Assembly (NCBI GenBank): GCA_021797745.1
Contig: JAJZZD010000001.1
Location: forward strand, 1 to 64,000
Length of the DNA stretch: 64,000 nt
Reading direction: 5' to 3'
Origin: Microcaldota archaeon
GTDB lineage: Archaea > Micrarchaeota > Micrarchaeia > Micrarchaeales > CABMGC01
Below, piece after piece: positions 32,983 to 42,700 of this stretch (the stretch's first letter is position 1; every line of letters starts with the position of its first letter). The notes under the pieces are model-generated. The model ran no database searches. It was not told the DNA's origin and was given only the letters and a program-made list of their open reading frames with translations. The translations under genes were made by a program, and so were the position numbers.

Positions 32983-33528
32983 ATGCTGTTTCCCGGTTCA
33001 ACAGAAACTAATTTATACCTGAAAAATAACATAGTGTGGAAAAACAACGGCACAGATGGCATGATTTACATACTTTTCGCAGAATTGGCAATTGTAGCGC
33101 TTCTTTACATTGCCTTGTATATGTTTCTGCAAAGGCGGATAGGCAACCCCATCCGCAGCAAGGAGATACAGGCGCTGATAAAGATGAAACAGGTAGAGCT
33201 CAGGGAGCTGCAGAAGCAGAATGTTGACCGTCAGGTACTCATGATGAAGCAAAAAGAGATAATGCCGCTCTTTTCGGAAAGCATGAAGATCCAGTTCAAG
33301 CCGATGCTGATAATACTGCCTGTGTTCTTAGCAATTTTTTATCTGGTTTTGCCGCAGATATTTCCGCCTAACCTTACATTCAGCATATTTTCAATATCGC
33401 TTAGCTACCAGTGGACATTCATACTGCTTACATTTGCCGGCGTCACAATTGCAAATGTTGCTTTCTCGGTGCGTGACAACAAAAGGCTTAGGGCACAGAC
33501 CGCAGCAAAGAATGAAATACAGGTATGA
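32983..33528 (+). CDS. EMC3/TMCO1-like (DUF106) Oxa1-superfamily membrane insertase
   Basis: About 182 residues from the ATG at 32983; an overlapping ATG at 32962 and a late ATG at 33061 are alternatives. After an extracytoplasmic N-terminus comes a first helix (MIYILFAELAIVALLYIALYMFL), then a basic coiled coil rich in Lys, Gln and Glu (about 50-105: NPIRSKEIQALIKMKQVELRELQKQ), then two or three helices (MLIILPVFLAIFYLV; YQWTFILLTFAGVTIANVAF). This is the DUF106 layout, archaeal homologue of EMC3/Get1/YidC. It helps insert membrane proteins. It is close to adkA, as in most archaea. Confidence 0.85.
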   Translation: MLFPGSTETNLYLKNNIVWKNNGTDGMIYILFAELAIVALLYIALYMFLQRRIGNPIRSKEIQALIKMKQVELRELQKQNVDRQVLMMKQKEIMPLFSESMKIQFKPMLIILPVFLAIFYLVLPQIFPPNLTFSIFSISLSYQWTFILLTFAGVTIANVAFSVRDNKRLRAQTAAKNEIQV

Positions 33529-33591
33529 AACATACCTGCAAGATATCTGATTTAAATCCTGCTTTAGTTCATGACGAAAAGATAAGCTGCT

Positions 33592-33846
33592 TTACGCGCT
33601 GCTGTCGTCTATGCCTGACATGGCTTCTTCCTGCAATTCATGGTTGCCGTTACCGAACGGCCTAAATACTATTTCATTCGCGTGCGCGTCAAGTGTGCTG
33701 TGGCCGTTGCGTTCATATTCCTTAAGCTCTTTTATTGCGCCTTCGAAAGCAGGAACAAGGTCGTTACGTCCCTTTTCATGCGCTATACGCACTGCATTTT
33801 CAAGTATTTTGAAACCTATTTTTATTGGCGCTTTGTTTTCTGCCAT
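33592..33846 (-). CDS. Small hypothetical protein, 84 aa
   Basis: An acidic helical protein of unknown function beginning at the ATG at 33846 (the frame extends to a TTG at 33864). Main features are KIGFKILENAVRIAHEKGRNDLVPAFEGAIKELKEYERNGHS and a short polar tail. It lies 4 bases downstream of the large transglutaminase-like gene, so it is likely cotranscribed and perhaps a partner. No membrane segment. Confidence 0.5.
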   Translation of the reverse strand: MAENKAPIKIGFKILENAVRIAHEKGRNDLVPAFEGAIKELKEYERNGHSTLDAHANEIVFRPFGNGNHELQEEAMSGIDDSSA

Positions 33847-33850
33847 ATAC

Positions 33851-35305
33851 TCATCTGTTCGCAACTCTCAAAAGTGGTTTCAACGCCTGCTGCTCGGTTT
33901 TAACAATCGGCTCTCCGTCAACCACATAGTCATAGTTTGTCGGTGCGCTCTCTCTGATAAAATTGCCGTTTTCGCGCTTGCCTGCTATCATAAAAGGCAG
34001 AGGATTGGTAGGGTCCACAACATATACGCTATTGTTAATCTCTACTTCTACCCACGCGTGCAACGACTCGCTGTCATTGCTGTCTGCCGCACCTGACACA
34101 AAGCGCGGCTTCACGTTAGTATTTCCTCTCAAATATTCTCTTTCAAGCACCTCGTAAAGCATCAGGGCATGCTCAAAACACACCCCCTCGTGAAAGAAGT
34201 ACGACAGAGGTATTGTCGACTTGTCACCAGGATAGTTCTCTGCATGTTTCATACTGTAATGCATGCTTTTATATACTGCACGTGCCAAGCCCACTACGTT
34301 TTCCAGCTCTGCTGCGTTATTACCCGCAAGCGAAGCAATTTCCGCCTTAGCGTATGCCGACAACGGATTGCTATGTGCCGAAGTTTCAAGGTCATCCAGA
34401 TGCTGCGATAGCAGTTTGTCGTTTAGCCCCGGCATTATTATGGTATATGCGACTGTTGTTATGTTAGGCATTTTGCCGTTTTGGTCAACTGGAAACCAGT
34501 AATCTTTCATATCTATTGTTATTTTCGAATTGTCTGGCACGTTTTTGTTTATGATCCCGAGTCGTGGCGGTTCCTTGTCGAATTCTATCAGTGTGTTCTT
34601 CCCAACTGTAGATTCCCATATATAAAGTATCTCAAGTTCTTTAGGGTCTGCTGCAGTAAGCTTCGCGTGCATGCCGCTTCTCACCGTGGAATTGTATATG
34701 TAAGTCCTGCCAGCGCCCGCGTCTATCGAAGCGTTATCTTCAACAACTGACGTCCTGACCTGTATTACGCCGTTTATGCCTACTGTTTTCAGAGTCGCAT
34801 TACTGCCTATTGATGAATCGTACACTAAGTTTTTGTCCCCGTGCGCATATTGTCCCTCTTTGCCAAACGAAACCAGCGCCGCACCGTCTGCTATTTTTGC
34901 GTTTTGAAGCTCGAAAGTTCCGTAAACTACTGCCGTTGCTGCTATGTAAGTATTTTTATCTAGTACCTTTACACCGTCTCCTATGAATCCACCCTTAGTT
35001 CCGTCAGGGTTTACATATCTTGTAAAATGTAGCGTTTTCTGTGTGCCATTGACATCTATTGTGACAGTTGCGGAATTATGCTTCTCGCGTCTTTTAGACC
35101 GCAAATCAGCAAGCATGCCGCTTACATTGTCCTGCGTAATCTGCGTTTTATTTTCAGTAGCTTGATGTTCTTTCGGCGGGTGCGGATAAGGCAAATCCTT
35201 TTGCGCTACTGGCTGGTTTGGACCTGAAGCAATAAGTATTTTTAATGCGTCTACCATAACTACCGCGTTTTGGCCGCCTGCCGGATTTAATGCCGTGCCA
35301 GGCAT
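33851..35305 (-). CDS. Beta-helix repeat protein with C-terminal transglutaminase-like protease fold
   Basis: A 484-residue protein. The C-terminal third has a transglutaminase-like core with a complete catalytic triad: Cys376 (GVCFEHALMLYEVL), His416 (SLHAWVEVE) and Asp431 (VVDPTNPLP). Residues about 80-250 contain short beta strands and repeated turns (NAKIADGAALVSF, DSSIGSNATLKTVG, SVVEDNASIDAGA, NSTVRSGMHAKLT) resembling a beta-helix of LbH or adhesin type. No clear signal peptide. Superfamily members are proteases, peptide N-glycanases or crosslinking enzymes. It is inserted on the opposite strand between the EMC3-like gene and eL34, interrupting a conserved cluster. Confidence 0.72.
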   Translation of the reverse strand: MPGTALNPAGGQNAVVMVDALKILIASGPNQPVAQKDLPYPHPPKEHQATENKTQITQDNVSGMLADLRSKRREKHNSATVTIDVNGTQKTLHFTRYVNPDGTKGGFIGDGVKVLDKNTYIAATAVVYGTFELQNAKIADGAALVSFGKEGQYAHGDKNLVYDSSIGSNATLKTVGINGVIQVRTSVVEDNASIDAGAGRTYIYNSTVRSGMHAKLTAADPKELEILYIWESTVGKNTLIEFDKEPPRLGIINKNVPDNSKITIDMKDYWFPVDQNGKMPNITTVAYTIIMPGLNDKLLSQHLDDLETSAHSNPLSAYAKAEIASLAGNNAAELENVVGLARAVYKSMHYSMKHAENYPGDKSTIPLSYFFHEGVCFEHALMLYEVLEREYLRGNTNVKPRFVSGAADSNDSESLHAWVEVEINNSVYVVDPTNPLPFMIAGKRENGNFIRESAPTNYDYVVDGEPIVKTEQQALKPLLRVANR

Positions 35306-35450
35306 TAACCTTATAATATACGCACGTAAAGCGTTAAAACATTGTGGATCCGAGGTTTACTTTTATTACTTGCCTCTTGCGCGTGTATTTCAGTATTCGA
35401 AGCGGATTCAGCGCAATTTCCGCAATTCGCAGGATTGCAAAACAGCAACG

Positions 35451-35459
35451 TATAAATAT
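35451..35459 (+). promoter_or_regulatory. TATA box for eL34-cmk operon
   Basis: TATAAATAT at 35451-35459 sits about 52 bases ahead of the eL34 start, with the expected AC-rich BRE-like bases before it. The expected transcript start is near 35480. Confidence 0.55.
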
Positions 35460-35511
35460 GTTGCAATGTCAAACAGAATTCGCTTTTAAGGGCATAATTT
35501 AGGTGTAGCTA

Positions 35512-35838
35512 ATGCCAAAACCGATGCACAGGTCAAGAAGTTTCAGGAAGCTTAACAGGGTTTCGCCCAGCGGCAGGCATCTCCTCCATTTCGAGAGAAA
35601 GCAGAATTCAATACCCCACTGCGGAATCTGTGGAGCAGAGCTTAATGGAATAAGCATGTCAGCCAATCCTAAGGGTAGGACAAGGAGGAGCAACGCAAGA
35701 AAGTTCGGCGGAGTTCTTTGCTCATCATGCGCATCTGAGGTAATAAAGCTCTCCAGCAGGGTGGAAAACGGAGAAATGAAGCTTAACGACATAGGCATAA
35801 AGCAGCGCAACTACGTGCTTCAAATGGCATCACACTGA
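35512..35838 (+). CDS. rpl34e: Large ribosomal subunit protein eL34
   Basis: A 108-residue protein. Typical N-terminus MPKPMHRSRSFRKLNRVSPSGRHLLHFERK, then zinc-ribbon cysteines HCGICGAELNGI and FGGVLCSSCASEV, matching the eL34 signature (CxxC…GGVLCxxC). The tail after residue 90 is charged. It is 69 bases upstream of cmk. Part of the conserved adk-DUF106-eL34-cmk-eL14 cluster, here interrupted by the inserted transglutaminase gene. Confidence 0.93.
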   Translation: MPKPMHRSRSFRKLNRVSPSGRHLLHFERKQNSIPHCGICGAELNGISMSANPKGRTRRSNARKFGGVLCSSCASEVIKLSSRVENGEMKLNDIGIKQRNYVLQMASH

Positions 35839-35907
35839 GTAAATCTTTTCCTCATGTTAATGCAGGCAGTGCGGATCGTATATTAAATTTCACTTCGATA
35901 ACTGCAC

Positions 35908-36468
35908 ATGAAAGCCATAATCATATGTGGGTGGTCTGCCACTGGGAAAACCACAGTGGCAAAAATAATTTCCGAGAAGTTAGGAATAAAGCTGCTTTCT
36001 GGTTCCGAAATTCTTATGTCGATGGCAAAAGAAAAGGGTTATTCGCCTAATGGCGATGACTGGTGGGATACTGAACAGGGGATGAAATTCCTTGCCGAAC
36101 GCACTAAGAACTTCGACTTTGACAAGGAGGTTGACAGGAGGCTCATAAAAGAAGCGGAAAAGGGAAATGTAGTTATGACAAGTTACACTCTGCCTTTTAT
36201 CTCGAAAGAGGGAATAAAGATATGGCTCGATGCGAGCGAGAAAAATCGTGCCATGCGTATGTCTCACAGGGATCGCATAACTTTTGAAGCAGCGTCAAAA
36301 GTGCTAAAAGCAAGGGACAAGGAAAACGGAGAACTTTACCTTAAAATGTATGATATTCGCTTTGGAAAGGACTTTTCGCCTTTTGACATGGTAATAGACG
36401 CAAATTCGGCAACTGCTGAAGAAATAGCGTCTTTGATAATGGAATACGCGAAAAAGGCATTCGCTTAA
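35908..36468 (+). CDS. cmk: Cytidylate kinase
   Basis: A 186-residue P-loop kinase. P-loop GWSATGKTTVAKIISEKLGIKLLSGSEI, NMP-binding helix region, and lid IWLDASEKNRAMRMSHRD. The final VIDANSATAEEI segment matches archaeal Cmk. It phosphorylates CMP/dCMP with ATP. Longer than minimal because of a 25-residue insertion around residues 45-70 (KGYSPNGDDWWDTEQGMKFL). Its position after eL34 and before eL14 confirms the assignment. Confidence 0.9.
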   Translation: MKAIIICGWSATGKTTVAKIISEKLGIKLLSGSEILMSMAKEKGYSPNGDDWWDTEQGMKFLAERTKNFDFDKEVDRRLIKEAEKGNVVMTSYTLPFISKEGIKIWLDASEKNRAMRMSHRDRITFEAASKVLKARDKENGELYLKMYDIRFGKDFSPFDMVIDANSATAEEIASLIMEYAKKAFA

Positions 36469-36535
36469 AAGCAACGCACATGCAACCTGGCAGTTTTTAA
36501 TTATTGTCTTTCAATTATATTCGATTTGTGATTTT

Positions 36536-36775
36536 ATGGCGGCAATAGAAGTAGGAAGAGTTTGCATAAAGAAGTCAGGGCACGACGCCGGAGACAAGGC
36601 GGTTATAACTAAAGTTGAGGACGAAAAATTCGTCCGCATAGTCACTTCCAGTAGGGGCAAGGAAAGAAGGTGCAACATAAAGCACCTTGAGCTTCTCTCG
36701 GAAAAGACCGACCCGAATAACAAAAATCAATTGGCCCAGGCTCTCGGTATTGAGGTCAAAGCAAATTCCAAATAA
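36536..36775 (+). CDS. rpl14e: Large ribosomal subunit protein eL14
   Basis: A 79-residue KOW-fold protein: MAAIEVGRVCIKKSGHDAGDKAVITKVEDEKFVRIVTSSRGKERRCNIKHLELL. The IEVGRVCxKxxGxxAG start and the RRCNIKHLEPL-like end are diagnostic. Length is normal for archaeal eL14. Followed after 15 bases by the aminotransferase gene on the same strand. Confidence 0.94.
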   Translation: MAAIEVGRVCIKKSGHDAGDKAVITKVEDEKFVRIVTSSRGKERRCNIKHLELLSEKTDPNNKNQLAQALGIEVKANSK

Positions 36776-36790
36776 AAGGTACGCGATTTA

Positions 36791-38110
36791 ATGAAAATAA
36801 ATATCGACAAAAAGATAACTGATGTAATCGCCAGAGACAAAAAGGTAATATTCGAAACCACAAGAGAAAACTTTCCTTTCGTTGCTGAGAGTGCCAACGG
36901 AGACTATACTTACGACATATCGGGAAATAGGTTCATTGACTTCAGCAGCTACATAGGCGTGTACACGCTTGGCGACAACGCTAACAATGAGATAAGAACG
37001 TCGATAAAGAGGCAAGTTGACAAGCTGATGCACGCTGCATTTCTTGACTTTTACTCTGAACTGCCGGTAACGTTTGCGGAGAAGCTGGTGAAACATTTTC
37101 CAAACGGCTTCGGGAGGGTCTTCTTCTCTAATTCCGGCACAGAAGCGAACGAAGACGCCATAAAGCTTGCAAAGATATTCACAGGAAAGCAATTTCTCAT
37201 GTCTTTTTACAACGGCTTCCATGGCAGGTCCCTCGGTTCCTTGGCATTGACATCGTCAAAGCAATCGCAAAAGAGGCACATGGGGCCATTCAGCGATTAC
37301 ATACACGTTCCCTATCCGAATACTTACAGGAATTTGTGGCGCACAAGCGAACCAAAAGAGGTTGCTGACGCATGCCTTTCCTTTATAGAGACAAATGTGC
37401 TAAAGCGGGACGTAAGCAGCGAGGACATAGCCGCAATATTCCTCGAGCCCGTGCAAGGCGAGGGCGGGATAATAGTGCCGCCTAAGGAATTTGTCGTTGG
37501 GATAAGGAAAATGGCAACAGAGAACAACATGCTGCTCGTAGACGACGAGATACAGGCGGGTTATATGAGAACCGGCAAATTCCTCGCGCTTGACAATTTC
37601 GGCGTAACTGCAGATGTTTACACAATGGCGAAGGCGCTCGGTGCAGGCATTCCAATAGGTGCCACGATAGCAAAGAGCTCCCTTGGTGACGTGCCTCACG
37701 GGTCGCATGCCGGAACATTCGGAGGAAATCTTGTTGCGATGGCGGCTGCAAATGCATCCATAGATTATGTCGATGCAAACAAAAACAAGCTCGAGTCTGA
37801 TGTTAAGAGAAAAAGCCAGTACATCATGAAGCGGCTCGAGGAGATGAAAGACAAGTACGAAATAGTCGGAGATGTTAGAGGATTGGGTCTCATGATAGGC
37901 GCAGAACTTGTAAAAAACAAGAAGACAAAGGAACCTGCTACCGACGCTATGAACAAAGTCATAGATGCGTGCTTCAACAACGGACTTTTACTTCTTCCTG
38001 CAGGTGTTTCTACAATCAGGATAATGCCGCCGATACCCATCTCAGTGAAAAATCTGGAAAAGGGGATGGATATTTTGGAAGAAGCAATCAAAATCTCGAA
38101 CGTCAGATAA
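36791..38110 (+). CDS. Class III PLP-dependent aminotransferase (GabT/ArgD-like)
   Basis: A 439-residue fold-type I aminotransferase. It has YDISGNRFIDFSSYIGVYTLG, FSNSGTEANEDAIKLAK (PLP phosphate), FYNGFHGRSLGSLALT, VQGEGGI, DDEIQAGYMRTGKF, and the Schiff-base lysine in TMAKALGAG at Lys281, followed by HAGTFGGN. Class III members include 4-aminobutyrate, acetylornithine and related omega-aminotransferases; length and GTFGGN resemble GabT. Exact substrate is uncertain. It follows eL14, possibly sharing its transcript, an unusual pairing for this cluster. Confidence 0.9.
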   Translation: MKINIDKKITDVIARDKKVIFETTRENFPFVAESANGDYTYDISGNRFIDFSSYIGVYTLGDNANNEIRTSIKRQVDKLMHAAFLDFYSELPVTFAEKLVKHFPNGFGRVFFSNSGTEANEDAIKLAKIFTGKQFLMSFYNGFHGRSLGSLALTSSKQSQKRHMGPFSDYIHVPYPNTYRNLWRTSEPKEVADACLSFIETNVLKRDVSSEDIAAIFLEPVQGEGGIIVPPKEFVVGIRKMATENNMLLVDDEIQAGYMRTGKFLALDNFGVTADVYTMAKALGAGIPIGATIAKSSLGDVPHGSHAGTFGGNLVAMAAANASIDYVDANKNKLESDVKRKSQYIMKRLEEMKDKYEIVGDVRGLGLMIGAELVKNKKTKEPATDAMNKVIDACFNNGLLLLPAGVSTIRIMPPIPISVKNLEKGMDILEEAIKISNVR

Positions 38111-38170
38111 GTTCGTCAGTTTGCGAGCTGCCTATCTTGTTTTAAAAAATACGCTTTATTCAGTAAATTC

Positions 38171-38404
38171 ATGTCAGCAGTAATGCAATCACGCAGCAGG
38201 CAGTCAAATAGACGGAGCGATACAGCGATTGGAATAACTGGAAATCCCATTAACTGCTACAAAGACATAAGGTCAGCACAATCTGCGCTCAGGAGAGAAG
38301 AAGGAAATGTAAAGAACGATCCGCTTACCTTAAGTCAAAAAACAGCGTACGTTGTAGTCGGCGCATTTTTGCTTGTTGTTGCCACTATCGCAGCCCTCGC
38401 ATGA
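38171..38404 (+). CDS. Small tail-anchored membrane protein, 77 aa
   Basis: The N-terminal 55 residues are polar and basic (QSRSRQSNRRSDTAIGI; YKDIRSAQSALRREEG). The last 22 residues are one hydrophobic helix (AYVVVGAFLLVVATIAALA) with no charged tail, hence a C-terminal anchor. No family recognised. First of four consecutive small membrane or secreted protein genes. Confidence 0.5.
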   Translation: MSAVMQSRSRQSNRRSDTAIGITGNPINCYKDIRSAQSALRREEGNVKNDPLTLSQKTAYVVVGAFLLVVATIAALA

Positions 38405-38458
38405 AAGCAATGTGCGTCAACATGTTTGATAACTTTCTATAATATTAAAGGTCAGTAA

Positions 38459-38617
38459 ATGAATATGGCTGAAATGTATCAGCAGGAAAATCGCCGCAGA
38501 ACAAAGAGAATTGTCGCAGTGGCTGTAGGTGCTGCCCTATTGGGCTTAGGCATAGTGTTTACTGGGCCGGCGGCGCCTGTCGCTGCAACTTCTTCTTCAG
38601 CATTAGCTAATATTTAG
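38459..38617 (+). CDS. Small membrane protein, 52 aa
   Basis: An open frame from ATG to TAG encoding MNMAEMYQQENRRRTKR, then one hydrophobic helix (IVAVAVGAALLGLGIVF) and a short Ala/Ser/Pro tail. Either a type II membrane protein or a secretion signal. It starts 54 bases after the previous small membrane gene. Coding status is inferred from a plausible topology only. Confidence 0.4.
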   Translation: MNMAEMYQQENRRRTKRIVAVAVGAALLGLGIVFTGPAAPVAATSSSALANI

Positions 38618-38818
38618 AAGCCGGAGCCGGGGCCTCCAACGACCTTGTTCGCAGTTTTTAGGTCGCCAATCGTTAAGTCGCTTAAACCGCTAATCAGAAA
38701 ATAATGCAAAACAATCACAGCTGTTGTTGCCGGCAAACGCATTGCTTGGCGTGGCAGTAGTATTTGCGTAAAGTGGTACCAAGCGCCCTCGCTTTTTTTT
38801 ATAGATGCATGATTTTCA

Positions 38819-39058
38819 GTGGAGAAAAAGAGAAAAAGACTAAATAAATTTGCTATATTGAATTTCTTTTTGCTATTGTTGTCAGAGTCCTCAGTTGCCG
38901 CAACAGTTCCAAAAACATTGGATATTTTGGAAAAAGCAGTAAAAGATGCAGATTTGAAGCAACGAAATAATATGCAAAACCTGCATCGTGCAAGATCTAA
39001 TCAGCATACTGCACAGACAAATTGCGCATTTACAAAATCGCAGTTCTCTATTAAATAA
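38819..39058 (+). CDS. Small putative secreted protein, 79 aa
   Basis: Starts with GTG. KKRKRLNKFAILNFFLLLLSESSVAA looks like a signal peptide (basic start, hydrophobic core, A-x-A-like end). The remaining 50 residues are polar and helical (LDILEKAVKDADLKQRNNMQNL). A single cysteine. No family recognised. There is a 200-base gap before it (38618-38818) in which I see no gene. Coding potential is only moderate. Confidence 0.35.
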   Translation: MEKKRKRLNKFAILNFFLLLLSESSVAATVPKTLDILEKAVKDADLKQRNNMQNLHRARSNQHTAQTNCAFTKSQFSIK

Positions 39059-39073
39059 CGAAATCTAAACCAA

Positions 39074-39083
39074 TATATAAATA
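39074..39083 (+). promoter_or_regulatory. TATA box upstream of the 39112 gene
   Basis: TATATAAATA at 39074-39083 lies 29 bases before the ATG at 39112, so the transcript would be almost leaderless. Confidence 0.5.
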
Positions 39084-39111
39084 TGTAAAAAATACAGCAT
39101 ATCCGATAAAA

Positions 39112-39732
39112 ATGAGTTACGAAAGTAGCGCAAAGCACAGAAAGTCAGCTGGCAATCTGCGAAATACGCCAGAGGCAATATCTGCAGAAGCGTATGGGCA
39201 GTTGATACGAGATTTGGCAGAAGCTAATAAAGTCCAAAATGCTCAAAAAGGGCCAGAAATTAATACAGCCGCAAAGAAAGCTGCTGTGGACGGCGTGTTT
39301 CGCATGGAGCAGGCAGCGCCGACAGAAGCTGCGGTAAAGCATGTCACGAAAACCACTGCTGCAGAAGAAACGGGGGCTAAAAGGACCGCGTCCGAAAACA
39401 AAAGGCATGCCCTATTTTCAACATTTTCAAATATCATACGTAAAGTAGGCAAACTGGCAGTATTTTTAGGCGTTATTTATGCCGGGGTGTCATACGTAGG
39501 CACTGCACTTGTCGAAAGGACGCTTTCGTCAGCAACTGCGTTCATTTGGGCAACGGCTCCAGTACCTGCGTCTTTGGTGCTTTTCGGAATAGCGTATATC
39601 CTGTCAGCTAAACTGCTCAGAAGGATTGAAAACGGGCTGCATGCCAGAAGGCTCAAAAGAATCCAGTCTGAGACAGAAGATGCCAAGCAAAAAGAAATGG
39701 CTACAATGTCTGCTCAGCCATCGCTTGGTTAA
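39112..39732 (+). CDS. Membrane protein of unknown function, 206 aa
   Basis: Residues 1-105 are polar, Ala/Lys/Glu/Thr-rich and probably disordered. Two hydrophobic helices follow (about 110-130: KLAVFLGVIYAGVSYVGTALV; about 148-168: VPASLVLFGIAYILSAKLL), then a basic cytosolic tail (RRIENGLHARRLKRIQSE). The topology has both ends in the cytoplasm. No family recognised. The nearly leaderless promoter suggests independent expression. It converges on the DP2 gene. Confidence 0.6.
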   Translation: MSYESSAKHRKSAGNLRNTPEAISAEAYGQLIRDLAEANKVQNAQKGPEINTAAKKAAVDGVFRMEQAAPTEAAVKHVTKTTAAEETGAKRTASENKRHALFSTFSNIIRKVGKLAVFLGVIYAGVSYVGTALVERTLSSATAFIWATAPVPASLVLFGIAYILSAKLLRRIENGLHARRLKRIQSETEDAKQKEMATMSAQPSLG

Positions 39733-39779
39733 ATCCTAAATCGAATAATAACGTAATCACATGCGTTTCAAATAATTTT

Positions 39780-42700
39780 TCACACGAATTTGCTTAAATC
39801 AAACTGCTTCTTGCTGTTATTCTCTTCTTCCTCTGCAGCTGCCGCAGTGCCGAAAACATTGTCTATTTCGTCTTTTACTAATTTCAGCCTCTGCTTCGTG
39901 TAATTGTCTAGGTTGTACCTGTCAGCGAGGTTAATCGCCGTCTTAAGATATTTCTCAATGCCTCCCTTCGATATCGTCAAAAGCAGCTTTCCCTGGCATC
40001 TTGTGCACTTCCCGCTCAGAGGCACGCGCCTGTACTTCGAGTTGCAGTTCGCGCATCTGAACCTCTGCTTTGAGAACGAATGGAGGTTGCCTATCAGGTC
40101 AGGCGCGAAGTGGCTCATTATCAGCCTTTTCGCAGCATCGCGCTTGTCTATCGAATCAAGCATGTCCATCAGCATGAACTCCGCGTCTATCTTCTCCTGC
40201 ATGGTCTTGAACTGCGTGTAAGAACTTCTCTTGGGAGACACCTGCACTGCGCTTTCTGTCGATAGAGCAGTGAATTTCAAATTCTCGAAAGCAGACTCGT
40301 TGCCGAGCCTGCTTTCTACAAGCTCGATGTTCACCTCCGACGGCATCGCGTTTGCCATGGTCTTGTCGTAGAATTCAACTGGATATTTATCTACCACTTC
40401 CATAGCGTAAACTTCGTCGTCTACTTCCTCTGGCCTTACGTTCGTAGTAAGAAGAAGGGGCGCGTCCATCGTACCGCCAATAGTGGCAGGCAGGTATGCG
40501 CGCGAGAAGTTGAGGAGCGCATCAAGCAGCAGCATCGTAGTATCCTCGTCGCCGTCCGCATTTCTCCTCCTTGCAGATATCGTATACGGGTGCGCAAATC
40601 CCACGCTGGCGTCTGTAAACCCTATTATCCTTCCCAGGACCGCGCACGAAGTATGTGGCGACAGCGTAACGACAAGCTTTCCTATCAGGTCGTTTTCTCC
40701 GTTTGCGCCGTAATAGGCGTCAAGACCGTAGAACCTTTCGAGCAAGTCGTCTATGTATTTTGTTATCTTTAAAAGGTATTCTGCGCCTCTCCTGTTAAGC
40801 ACGACATCCTGATGCTTCAGCTCGACTAGCTGCGTATCGCTTTCCAGCGGCCTGCCAAGATAGTCTTTGTCGTATCCGAGAGACCTTAGCTTCTCCAGAC
40901 CAAGCCCTATTTCTTTTGGGTAAAAATGTGTCATCGGTGCGTCAGTGGCGTCGAATCTCGATGTTCCGTCCTTGAATGCAAATATGCCGTTATGCGCTCG
41001 CAGAATCCCCTTTTCAATAGGTTCCGCGTATCTCGATGCATTCATAAGCCTCTTGACTCCTTTTACAACGTTTGGCATCTTCACAATGCCGAGCCTCTGC
41101 ATTGCTCCGTTTACTACCTTCTCCAGGTCTATTTCTATATCGTCATACGCCTGCATCTCCGAGCCGCAGTACTCGCATGTTTTCGAATTTCCTGGCTTTC
41201 CGCAGGTTTTGCATATCCTTTCCACCTTAGTTGGCTTGCCGCAGTCGTAGCAGTACGGGGTCGCCATTATCCTTTTGCACGTATCGCATTTGTACCTCGC
41301 TATCTCTATCTTCGTCTCCTTCTTTCCGAATTTCTGCGCATCTTTCGCGAATGCATTCGTTATATTTCTTTCCTTGCCGCCGTAAGCGCTTATCGGAAAC
41401 AGTGCATTGGGAGAAGGTTTCATGAGCCTTTCGCGTGCCTTTTCCGGTCTGCCTATTCTGGCTCCTATGAACGTCGCCCTTCTCGGTATCTTGAACACTG
41501 AAACCGAATTTGCCAGTTCCAACGCGCTCGCATATTTACCAGAGTCGAAGTCTCTGGCGTTCATCCCCTTTTGAAAGTTTACCTCTCCGTTTTCCAGAAG
41601 TCCAAGCGAAGCGACAAGGCTCTTGGCATAGTCCTTGGACAGAATTATCTTTCCTTCAGAAAGCCTGTGCGGTACTGCTATGCTTTCGAGTATCTTCTTT
41701 ATTTCCGGGTCGTTTGTTATTTGTAAATCTCCAAGTTCGGCAAGTTTTTTGCCTTCTGCGTCTTTGCACTCCCTCAGCCTGTCAGCGAGCTTCACAAGTT
41801 CGTACGCCTGTATTGACTGAAATTCGAAAAGGAATTTAGGGTGTATCGGTATCGCGTATTTACCTGATAAAGCGAATGCCTCGTCAAAAGAGATTTCCCT
41901 GTCGCTTATTGCATACGCATCAGGTCCGTAGCCTGCTTTCTCAAGCTGCGCCTTCCACAGTTCCTCTACATAGCTGCTAGGCTGCAGCGGCGTGTTGGTT
42001 TTCCTGAAATCGCCATAAGTGATCAGTATGTCGCCCACCTGTATTATTTCCTCTACCTCATTCGACAAAAGCATCGCAGTATCTGCATCGTTGATCCTCA
42101 ACGCCTCCCCGCTCCTCAGCCTCACAAAAGGGCCCTCTATCGTGTCTACTGGCGCCGCTATGCAGCCCTTGCCTGGCAGCTCAACCTTGAGCTGCGTGCC
42201 TACGCTTATGAAACGCTGCAATACTATCATTGTCGCAGGGCTGAAGCCCTTTGCCGCTATGCCAGTGAACCTACTTCTCCCGTACCTGAGCCTGAATCCG
42301 CCGAGGTGCTTAGGGTATGCGAGTATCGGCCTGCCTGCCACAAGCTCGTCAAGCAGCGGGCTGTCCTCAATGCTTTCCTGCTTGCCATCTTGTTTCTCTG
42401 ACTTGTCTGAGGTTTTCACTATCTTTATCACGCTGTTCAGCCAATTCCAGTCCAAGCCGGCTTTCTTGGTCTCTTTCAAAACGCCCTTGGCCTTCTGCGC
42501 TATGCTGCTTACTGCGAGAGCCACTCCGCTTCTTATCCTATTCGTAAGCGCAACCTGTTTTCCTCCGTATTCTATCCTGTTTATGTTGGTGTGCACTCCT
42601 ATCTGCATTTCTTCAGTAGGCAAGCCATCGACGCATACTGGGCAATTTTTGATTATGGTTCTTATGTCATCTGCACTCGGCATATATTGCAGATTCACGA

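Noticed and set aside
38618-38818. Possible extra small gene between the 52- and 79-residue proteins
   Set aside because: Only very short frames (such as an 18-codon one near 38704) without ribosome-binding sites or protein-like sequence.
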